Positions 40,301 through 52,300 of a stretch of DNA of 64,000 nt are shown here, piece by piece (the first letter of the stretch is position 1; every line of letters starts with the position of its first letter). A model generated the notes under the pieces. It was given only the letters and a program-made list of their open reading frames with translations, was not told the origin of the DNA and made no database searches. The position numbers and the translations under genes are program-made. The stretch covers positions 1 to 64,000 of the forward strand of contig NW_020170393.1 in assembly GCF_000524195.1 (NCBI RefSeq), written 5' to 3'. Source of the stretch: Echinococcus granulosus (Eukaryota; Platyhelminthes; Cestoda; Cyclophyllidea; Taeniidae).

Positions 40301-43300
40301 GAACATACTCAAACTTAATTTTGAATTTTTTTATTCATCTCAACCGTTCCATTGTGCACCCCTAACTTGTGAGAAATATTCAATGAGGGACGATTTTAGA
40401 TGTTCGTTGCTTTCAATTGAACTATGGAAGAAGAAAAATGAGCTTTTCTTATTATAGTCTGTCCATCAACAAGAGAGGAGATTGGCGCCTGTGACAGAGA
40501 TCCAAACTCACCAACTCGCGGTCTCTTAACAAAAACTATTTACACGTATGATATTGACAAATGCAACTGTATTCCAAGAACTTCCAACGTCTCTGAAATA
40601 TGCGGTGAGTCTAGATGGAATACTACAATTTTTGTAAACCATGCCCATCTCACTAACCACTTAGTGATATCATCTTCATTCACAAGACTGTAATCTGCGT
40701 TACGGAGGAAGAAATGAAACGAAATGTCAAGACAACGAGGTAGAGGTTTCAACAACACAGTGGACTCTGAAAGATGGTGACTGCCAGCCTACTACCAGGA
40801 TTTCACGTAGTAGTCTGCGTAAGTAGTTTTCTTCTCACCAAGCATCAAGAAAGCTCCAATTACACTCACGTTCCCACCTCCCGCTAGAATGCAGACAGGA
40901 AGGAATAGAGCCAAAATCAGTCAGTGAACCGTGTGTAGTTGGTGAAGATGGAATTGGTAGACGTAACATCACGTTTTACGAACAAAGGCCACAAAATTGT
41001 CTCTGCAAACCTTTCCCTGTCCGCGTAGAAACGCAAATTTGTAGTAAGTGGTTATTGTTAAAGTTTTGGATGATTGCTTATCTGAATGTTTGTGCTCTAT
41101 CGTTATTGTTCCCCTGATTTTCCTTCTAGGCTGTCGCCCACCACGCGTAGATCGAAGGTGTATAGACAATGGCACCACCTTGGTGGAGAGGAGGAGCAAG
41201 TTTATTCTTACAACCGATGGACCAACGCCTGTGTGCACTGAACAACAGACTGAAAGACCGATTTCGGCCTGTTCTCTGAAGGGTGGTAGTAAGACATGGA
41301 AGGTTCGAGGTCCCTGCAATCCTTCCACTTGCCGAAGAACGGTCCACGTCTACAAACGTGCTTCCCAAGGGTGCAAATGTCCCACTAAGAAGTACGTCCA
41401 CCGACCAATTCTTAAGTGGATGAATATAATGGTTTAATTTAGCCTGACATGGCAAATCCTTCACCTTGAAAATCTTCAGTTTCAAATTAAGTTCCCATCT
41501 TTAGTGGCCCCAATCCCAAAATAATATTTCATTGCAAATGAAGCCTTTCAAAGCATCAGCTGCATCACTGAGTGGCACCTATGTGGAGAGTATCCGCACT
41601 GATCTCTTCATCATTCATATTATTCAGTAGCAGTACTAATTACCCCATTATTCCATATTGGCTATTGGTATTAAAATTGAATTTCCAGAATTCTACATAA
41701 ACATTAGACTTTTGACTCAGTAATGGTCCGCCAGTCCACCGAGTTACTAACTTGGGTTGCACTTAAATCCCCATTTCAGAATGACACGTACTGAGGTTTG
41801 CTGTTGTCCCAAGTCCAAACCAGTCAATACCACGTGTCTGGCTAGAGTTCACGTCCTGGAAAAGAGTTTCATTTCACACGCTCTTATATCTACTGTGATC
41901 ATCGATGGCAAGCGGCACGCCGTGGAGCCCTACTGCACCGAAATGAAGCACAAAATACGACTCCCTGTGACCTGTGGGGCGACAAAGCCTCGTATTCTAA
42001 TGGGAGAGTGCCAGGCGGACCAGAATCAAACCGTGCAAGTTATTGGCAGCCACCCCATTGGCTGTCAATGCAAAGATTACAAAATTCGTCGACTGTCCAT
42101 CCGTTGTGGTAAGCCAAACAGGGGTTCATTAAGAAACTAAATAAAAAGGAATTTCCCTGATTCCTCCGTCTGGATGATTTTGCCTTTTCTAAGTTGATTA
42201 CCTGTTGGTTTGACTGCTCAGGCTCAAATTCCATCTAGTAATGTTTAAACACCTTAACTGTCAAGAGGCATTACACTTTCTACGCTTTGAGGATAAGGGA
42301 ATTCGAGTAAATGATTCATAATTTTATCTATAAAACTAAAGATGCTTGTATGAATCCGTTTAAACAGATAATACGAGTAATGCTAGGCCAAATCTTCTGG
42401 TATTTCAGGTTGTCCCAAGTTCCTCAAGCATGTCTATGGACAGTGCGTGAACGCTCAACAGGTGGAGAAGGTGGTCACCCTGCAGGCAGTGTCGTACACG
42501 AAGAGCCTCAACGGCAGCCGGGTGAATGCGTCCCGCTGTCGTCCAGTTGTAGCGAGCAGACGCACTCTGCCGTGTGCGTGTGCTGAGAAACCACAAGTCC
42601 TCAGCAAATGCCTCTCTGGAAACCTCCTGCGAGTTGAGGAGACCCAACTGCAATTCAATGCAACTTCTCGAATCTGTCAGAGGGAAACCATTGAGCGCGT
42701 CCTTCCCACAAGTAAATCAACCTCCCTCTCAGTTCGCATCTGAAAAATTTGTAGAATGCTGTAGATGGTTTATAACCTATGTCCGCATTTGGAAACCAAA
42801 GTTCCAATTATTTCATTGTTGAAATTTCGAGTCGCCAGCTTAAATGGAGACTCCCATGGGTATACTGCTTCTCCGAGTTTTACCTTAATTTATAAGGCAT
42901 TCAGAGGTGCAGACAACCCTTTTCTAAACTGTCTCAAAGCAAACTGATAATGCGAATTCCTTTGAAAGTCATTGATGGAGTTTTTTGGTATTTTAGTCTG
43001 CCCATTACCGAAAAAGACTATTTCTGAGTGTGGTGGTGAAGAAACTGGTTTTACGGCAACTGAGACCGTGACTACGTGGACACCGGTCGACTGTGAATGT
43101 GTCCCCAAAACCACCGAACGTCCATTTGTCTGCAATTGCACCGCCAAGTATCCATCACATTCTAGAAAGGTTTGTAAAATGGACCACATCCTGGAGACCA
43201 CAGTGACCTCTTCTAGGCTGAAGGGCTACAAGTGTGTACCGCATATCGTCAAATCTACTACTCAAATCAGTATGTTATTTATGTTCAATGAAGTTATTTT

Positions 43301-46300
43301 CAAAGGACTGTCACCATTTAAAACACATTTCACAGTTGTATACCAGGTATACTGCTTTGCGTGATCCAAATTCGCACTATTTTTTGGGGTAGAACTCGAA
43401 CAATAAAAGCAACCTCTGTTAGCCTCCATAAATTGCAGTGCATATTTTAATGCGGGTTTAATGTTGTGTTCAGTGGAGCTTTCTCGGCATGACCTGATAA
43501 ACTACAAATGAACTATCATCTTCGTGCTATTAAAGTTCTCATTAAGCTATGCGCCATGAAGAAAAAACTTTAAAATATTACCTGAGAAAATACCTTCAAA
43601 TACCCACTCGTTCCATCGTGGATAGGAGTTCCATAAATTAGCTCATAACGAGGTACTTTTTAGTGTCCTTGCGTAAATTCCATTGAAACAATGCTGATAT
43701 ATAAATAATATTATGAATTGTTATGCATGTGTGTGAACACAGGTGCCACCGAGACCCTAGCAGCCACACTACCCATGGGACAAAGGCCTTCAGTGCCGAC
43801 GGCCAGCGTACGCCCGGGACGCGGCGACCACGCAAGCGTCCTCCACCCGGTGTACTGGCTGCGTCACGGAGATGGTCATATTCTTAGCCATTCATATGCT
43901 CTCGATTGGCCTTGACCTTACTGTGAATATTATCGCACTTAAAGTGCCACCAAACTTTCCACTTTTAGCATGTCCCATTGAACTAAGGAGCATGAAGTCA
44001 CCCACTTGCGATGAGACCACCCGTAAACGTCAAGTTGCCTGGTTCGAAAAGGTTCCTGTGGACTGCAAATGTGAATGGCAGCCAATCACCTCGGCGGCTG
44101 CATTGAAAGCCCTAGGTCTGCCCTCTTTTGAGTGGTGCAGCTGCCCCGATATTATGGAAGTGGAGTCCAAGTGTCGTCCTACGGGTTCCGATCAGTATCT
44201 TCACCAGAGGACCCTGGTGAAGTACCAAAGACAGGGTAGTGATTGTACTCCTGTTCGGGAGACTCTCTACAGCAACTTCTCATGCAAGGAGGGGACGCAT
44301 ACTTACAAGTACGAACATAAATTAATCGTCAATTACTTAGTGGTTTTCGAGACAAGTTTTTCTTAATAAGTTACTTAGTTAAATCTCAAAAAGAATAGTT
44401 AAACCCGAAGGCTACTTTTGGTTTATCGCTACTATTATTGTGTCGGTTGTAACGACAGGAACTTAACTGAAAATAGATAATTTCCAAATTATTTGGACTT
44501 CGTATTAGTAAATACGAAGCTAATGAAGATTTTCCTTAGGCAATCTCATTTGCCGATGACTTATCTTGTGTTTTAGAAGCACTTACGATTATGCATAACG
44601 CCATCATTTGAGGTAGCATAACCTCTGTGGAAGTCTAAATAGATGTAGAGTACTTTCCAGGTGAAACCTAGTGCATCACGGTACCGAATACAAAACTGAA
44701 TTTTAAGGCTGTAGATATTGTAAAACGCATAGATTTGCGCATCGGATAATGGATACAAATGAAAACAAGTAATTAAAACCGATGATCTTTTGACCTGCAT
44801 TGCTTATAATGAACCTGCCTAACGACGAAAGAGTCTGATATAGATTGCATCCACATCTCGACTAACCACAATTAAGTCGGTTTATATTTTTTTCGGTAGA
44901 ATTGCCATTTCCAAAACGATGGGATTGTTACATGAAATTAAAAATCTGACTTATTTCAGTAAATTCACCCAAATCTTACTGATTCACGAATGTGGTAGTC
45001 TGGCGGCATTCAGTTAAAACTACCGTAGCGATCTCAACTTCTCTTTCACTCCATGATTCACGTCCAAAAGGTCTGCTTGTGATCCCTTGACGGGTTTGTC
45101 GACGGAGCGCCGTGTGACGATGCGAGTGGAGGATTGCGTTTGTCGACTAGTGACCGAGAGTAGCCGGCGCTGCGCCTGTGCTTGCGCTCCAACCCCACTC
45201 ATCCATACCACATGTCGGCCAGAGAACGGCCTCATCGAGACTATCGAGGAGTCCCTAGAACTTGTAGACTGCGAATGCCGCAGGAGAGTGCGGCGCACCT
45301 CGCGGATCGTTGACTGTCCCGGAGCTGGTGGTGCGGTGCTTCAGCGCCACGAGAGCACCTGTATGGTGGACAAAAACAGTGGTAATAGCTATCGTAATGT
45401 CACCTGGATCACAAATGATCGTGAGGGCTGCAGGTGTGTCCAGCGAAGGCACTGGGCTCGAGAAATCTGTGGTATGTTCCCTTTTACACGCAGTCATTAT
45501 TATGGAATGACGAGGGGAATCTAGAATGACGTTAATTGCCGTAAGGTATGGAAATTTTTTCATAAAATTTATTTATCAGTGGGCTTGGAGGGGTCGAAAA
45601 TGCACTGAAAGGAGGTAACATCAGTGGAAATCTCAAAATAAAACTTTTACGAGGTCAAATTCTTGTAGATTTTGACCTAAGGGGGAATAAGTAAACCACA
45701 TGAATATAGTGTCTTCCCTTAAAAAGTTATAAACTCCGTTCTACCAGCACTTAATGAATTTTAGGAAGCACCTGGCCTTTTAACGTACTCTTCATACAAT
45801 CTAAAAAAGCTAAATGGTCATCTGTTTGATGGGATTAAATAACTTCGGACAAATTCTTTCAATATATTTGAAAATCGCACCTTTTGCCTTCTAGCCTGCA
45901 ATCCACAGGAACGAAATTTCACCCGTTGCGTGGATAACGCAAGACTGGAGATAAGGACAATTCGACGCGTCCTTACCGAAGGAAACCGGTGTGTGAAGAA
46001 GGAGATTGCAAGGACAGTCCTTGCGGTCAGTTGTCCTGAGGCCCGGGTCGTTGAGAGTGTCTGCGACAATGTGACTGGCCTCGCAACTGTCTCCAAGCTG
46101 CAGCCCGTCATTGAAAAGTGCCAATGCAGAACTCAATTGCAACACTATAAAATCCCGTGTAGTAAGTCGAGGTTCATTTATTAATATCTTAACAAACAAT
46201 ATGTGATTACGTGTACCAACATAGCCCTCACAGATGAATGGCATGGCATGATGACGCAGAGCTCTCACATTATTCTCTTGCTGTATTTTATCTGCGTTGA

Positions 46301-49300
46301 TCCATGTATACGACGGTGAAAATTTCTTGTGAACATGGAACGGATAAAGTCGAATGGTGTTTATCTTTGTAGAATGTAATCCATTGGAGAAACTTATACA
46401 CAAATCGCCTTGTAACAAAACGACTTGTCTTTCCACCGCTATCTACGCTTATGAAGTGCCTGACCCCTCTTCGAACAGTAGTTGTGTAATCAAGAAGGTT
46501 GTTAAAGAGGTCAAATGCTGTTGTCCACCGCCCCAGAGGGAACATTTCTGTGAGCCTTCCAGTGGTATGAGTGGAATCGGGGTTCGTGAATTCCACCTCT
46601 CGAACGGTCAGTGTGTTCCAGTGATGCGGATAACTTTGGAGCAGCCATTAATTTGTCCGCACAATGAAACCACCTTCACTAAGACGATGAAGTCCGGGAA
46701 GATTCGCTTCTTCCGAAATACGGCTGTTCGCGAGGGATGCAAATGTCGCAACAACAGGGAAACTGTCCATTCTCAATGGGGTACGTAGTTGAGTTGTCAT
46801 TATTTGTCGTTTATCTGCAATCAAAACAAGCCGGAAGCAGACGGGACTTGGGCATTAATCCATGAGTTTGGGTCATTGGATGATCACAAATTATCCACTG
46901 CGGTTGATAATGGCGTTCCAGCGGTACTTAGGTTGATTTGCTATTAAGCCTGAAGCGGGCACATTTTTCTTTTCAGAGTGTCCCAAATCCACTCGTAACA
47001 AGACGTGCGTCAAGCTTGATGGTACCAATCAGTTCGCCTGGCAAACCACCATCTCCCTCTGGAGAGCATCGAAAGGCAAGGTGCCAACCTGTGAGCACCA
47101 CGAAGTTAAAACAGATGCGTCCCCAGTCACCTGTCTCCCACCCAATGTCACTGAGTCGGTTTGCTTCCCCGTGGACGCTCGGCACGGATTCGTGCGTAAT
47201 GTCACAATACACAGCATGCGTGCCGTTGGCTGTGGGTGTGTTTCAGGGGAACCAGAGGTCAAAGTGGAAATCTGCAACTGTTCGCAACCCGTGGTGAATA
47301 TTACATACTCTGAGTAAGTGAAGAATACATCGTGAGCACGGCCAACGTAGTTTATGAAATATTTAAAGGAAACCCATTTCGTTCCTATGCATCCTCTCAT
47401 TCCATAATGTTGAACACCTTGTTTTATTCAAAGAAACAAAATAATTTGTCAAAAAATAGTTCCATCGCCAAAGTAATGTTCCACTTTCCCTTCCTCCTTT
47501 AGGAGTGAGGGCTTAATCACCGAGACTGTCATCCAGTTCAACGCGACGTCAGATAGAAGTCGATGTGTTCCACACGAGATCCGAAGACAGTGGCGTCTAA
47601 CGTGCTTCCCCACAGAGCCCGTTCTCCGCAACACCACTACGTGCAAGAACGGACGCTTCTACAAGATTTTCATGAAGCGCACACCTGAGGGCTTCAGGTG
47701 TCGCACCCTCATCAAGCGCGTGTCGCACCCTTGCGACTGCCCAAAGCCGGTCACCAGGACAACGTAAGTCTAACATTACAATCTAGAGTTTGATGAAATA
47801 GGTCCTGTTAATCTTTATTGTCTTGTGATACTTTAAGAAACACTTATTTTATGGGGAGTCTATTGGTGCACCCGATTGTCCTCTCTACTAATTAGAATTA
47901 AGAAGTTCTACTGTACCGATAGCAAAAATGTAAGGAAATCCTTAACGTCATTTTAAGCGAAGGGAATCGGTAAATTAAATTCACTTAATAAGGCCTTGTA
48001 TTTTTAATCTAATACAAATCAAGTAGTACTTCACATCTTCACAAGGCGTAGCATCCAAGTTAAGGAAATTTTTAGATGTATTACTTTAACAGACTTGATT
48101 GGGTTAATTTTAAAATGCAGATGCCTCAGTGACGGAATCACCAAGTTGGTAACAACCACACGATTCACTCGGCGTCGCCTCGAGGGTCCCTGTGAGCGTG
48201 AGGAGAGGTCTGTTAAGAGTGTCACTTCATGTGACAAGCTACCCGAGGAGGAGCTGCGCGCTGGGCGTGACTACACCATTAGCCCCGTTGGTGGTAACAG
48301 CACTTACAGTGTGCTCCATGTCTACTCCTGTGGCACTGGGGGCTCTGCTTGCACCCGACGCGTCGTCCGTGTGACCATCACTAGGGCCCCTGACGGGTGT
48401 CGCTGTGCTGTCAGACGGACGGAGGGTAGCGAGGCCTGTTGCTGCAATGCCGAGGGACTGTTGAGTAATATTGAAAAGCCGAAGAAGTCACAGTGGGTGG
48501 ATTGTGAATCAATGAACCATCCAATTTCTGTAAGGCAGCAGAGAACGTGGCATTTGATGGATGGGAAGTGCTGGCCGCTGACTTTTACCTCATCAAAACC
48601 ACTAGGTATGTCTACAGGCCATTCCACTTGAAGGTTAATGTCCGATTAGGCTGGTTCATTTGCCTTTTTAACTCCCTATTTTCCCCAGTTTGCTCCGACA
48701 AGGAAGTTGTGCGCCCAGTTGGCACCTGTATTAATGGCACGCAAAGATTTCTTGTGGTCAAGTCCGTTCGAGATGACTGCCGCTGCAAGACGGTGAAATC
48801 AATTGAATCTCGACCTTGTTGTAAGTCATTAAGACATATCTCATTCCGCCTTTAAAATAATCACAATCTTTAAGCATTTCATAGATCTCCAATGTTGTCT
48901 ACGTATCCAACATTGTCCATTTTCTTTTTAAAATTGGTTGTTGGAGATAAGGGCTGAAAATCATTTCTGGAAATCCCCCATTCGGTCCATATTAACCTAG
49001 CAGTACAACAATATATCACACATAATTGATTTTATAACATCTCGATTTGATAAAAACTGCCTTACTCTTGCTGCATTTAATAGTCTAGTAGGCATTTTAT
49101 CCCTCGGCAATAATATTTCGTAAATTTAACAATGTTAGGTAACCAAGTCATCAGTATTTTGAAGCTTGTGTTGAGGCGATGGAGAGGAAAGCATCTACTA
49201 TGAAATACACTTAACATTATGATGCGTGATGTGCGTCCAAGCATTGCTGAATGGCCAATTGATTGGTACTAAAAACAGAAAAATATTTCACGAAGTTCAT

Positions 49301-52300
49301 TGCCAAGGCATATCTGTTGCAGTGTGCCAGACGGTGTCATCAGCCGAGGTGATTTTCGTGGTGGACGAGTCAGTGTCCAGCCGAGCGCCGGACTACTCGC
49401 GCCGAGTGCGCGATATCCTCCAACTCACCATCCACGCCTTCAAAGACTCGCATAACGGTACCTTAGGAGCTTTCCGCTTCGCTGTGGTGAAGTACTCTAG
49501 CGACCCCAGTATCGCTTTTAACCTGGGTCAGTACGATGAGTCTGCTCCCATGCTTAGCCACGTGGAACGCCTAAACTACGAGGGCAGGCTCTCAAACATC
49601 AACAAGGCACTGGCTCTCACAAAGAGAGAGGTAACTGCTTCTCCTTAAAAAGGGGATTGCATTTATGTAGTGTTTGGTGCTAGTGTACAACCCCTTATCA
49701 ACAGGTTTTGCCAAGAGTGCGGGCTGGAGTCACCACGATGATTTACGTAATCAGTGATGGCGTGAACGACGAGTCGGCGGGTGCGAGTCAAATCGCCTCG
49801 GAGTTGGCCGCAGCAGGGATTCAGATCCTTGCACTCGCCGTGGGTGCCGATGCTAGAGGACAGGCCTTCTTGCGCAGCTTGACCTCCAAGCCACGCAGCA
49901 GACACTTCATGGTCTACGCTTTGGAGGAGAAGGCAGATGTGCTCTCTAACTGGCTTATCAATTCACTTTGCATTCAAGGTGACTTTTAGATTAGTTTATT
50001 CCATTATTTCATCTTTAGTCATAAGATGAATTTATAAAAAAGAGAAAGGTTAGCACTAAGGATTTTTAGTGCATTTTTTGAGCTTTAGAATCCGATCACT
50101 GAATAGTAAGGTGTTCAGTTTGATACACTGTTCTTTCCTCACTTTTTTTAAAGAAATGAAGCATATTTTTAGCCTGTCCCGAGGGTACCCAAACCCGTGG
50201 TTTCTGTTCCCGTGAGACCGGTTGCCTTGGGCACATCTACGAGCACTCGTACAGGTTCAACACGGATCTGGGCAAGTGTATCGGTACCTCCACAAGGCGA
50301 CCCTATCGGTGTTGTAAGTTGTCAGTCAATTTTGTTGGAGTTCTATTTCAACGTGTCACTGAATCTCATCCCCTCCAAATAGGCTGCCTTGAGGCTCCAA
50401 GAGAGGAGAGTCGATGTGTCAACGGAAGCTTAATTCTCATTAAGGAGCTGTGGAAACTGAGCAAAAGCAAGAACGGTCTCTCCGTGTGTCAGCACTTTAA
50501 AATTGAACAGGGTGTGACAGGACAATTGCTAAGAGGTAAGGCCAAAACTTTCATTTGGTTCTTCCCTAAGCCACGACTCCAAGCTAAGGCATTACAAATG
50601 GTTAATATTTTTGCTGAATGATAATCGGTGCCAATCCGTTTGTTATCTGAACTAATAAGACAGTAGCAAACTCAATCCGTTATCTTCTGCCATCATTTGA
50701 GTCATCAATAGTTGTGAGGGTGTCCTGAAATCACATCTACTTCAAAACTGATTCCCTATTACGGTAATTGCACCTATAGATTGTCCACCGGAAGAAATCC
50801 AACAAGGTGGTTGTAACTCTGATGGAGTAAGAACTGAAGTTACAATCAAAAGGAAGTTGGAGGATTGCAAATGTAAAGTGAGTTCGGTGTAAAGCACTAA
50901 AATGCGTATTGTCATTTAATATAAATAATAATATAGCAGTTTTATAAAACCCTGCCATTTTGTTGGTTAGACACATCAAGGTTGACATTCTGAACTGGTG
51001 GAAAGATCTCCATAAGTGTTTCTTTTTAATCACCCTTCTAAAAATACACGAAACCCCTCAATGCTTATTTACAAAATGTAGAAATATATGTTGAAGTTGG
51101 ACTGTTTTAGTGATAGCAATTCATGCATTAGGTAACAAAGCAGGAGGCAACGAAGAGGTGCATCTGTGACTCGAAGACGAGAGAGGAGGAACGCTGTATC
51201 GGCGACAATGTGGTGTGGCTTACGATCCGAAAGGAAGTCCTCAATGCCGACGGCTACTGTGAAGAGAAAGAAACAGTTGTCAAAAAGAGCATCTGTGAGT
51301 ACAGGACCAAAATTTTAATCTCAAATCTCTAATACTGCGTTGATTCAAAGAACCCATTTCTTTGCCCGTTACCAATTCCGGGAAATATTTTATGCTTGTA
51401 TTTGTTGTTTTAGCATTCTAGCATCTTTAAATCTGAGTTTGAAATTCATTTGGACATTCTTGTCCCAATTTTTCTAGGTACTATTAATGGGCTAAATTAG
51501 GCTGTACAAGTAGATTGCTCGAACCAAATCAAGGTTTCTAAACTTTACTGTCTTCCGACGGTTTGAGTTAAAGTATCATTAGCTCTGTCTTCCATGGAAC
51601 GTCGGACTTCCTTTATTTCACTTATTTCCACTTAGCCTGCGCGGAGCCGAAAATGATTGCGGGTGCGTGCGATCCGCTGACTTGCAAACGTCGTCTTATT
51701 TACGTGAGAGAGCAGCCAGAGCAGTGTAAATGTAGGGAGAAACGGAAGGCGTTTTTCGAGCTATGCTGTGAGTTCTTCAACTTTCATATCAGAATTGCCT
51801 ACCGTCAAAGATTTTGCCCTAAAGCTTTACACTATATTCAGCCATTCCCAGAGTGCAGCTTTGCTGAGATAACTAGGTATAAACAACGAAACCATACTGC
51901 CTTGATACGTTTGCTAAAAACACCTAAAACAATCAAATAATGCTAGCGACTACGTGATATGGCCGACATTAGCTTCTTCGGCGCAAAAACTTCTTTTAAA
52001 ATCTATAAGCCATCATTATTGCGCCTCATTTGTTTGTGGTTCTAAACATTACCTAATCCTACACGTTGGAAAGTCCACAATTTAAAATTAAATTCGAATA
52101 TTTATATTCTTAACACCGATTGTAATCTGACTGCCGTTTCAGTATTACCGGAATGTAGAATTTGGGACCGGGGTCAGAGACACCTACTCGTAAACAACTG
52201 CCGAACATTTGTACTGTCGTCGTACAGTAGAGTTTGGGGCTGCTGGCATGGCCCAAAGACCAAGCCACTAGGCAAAGCTAAGATAGTACAGCACTTAAGT

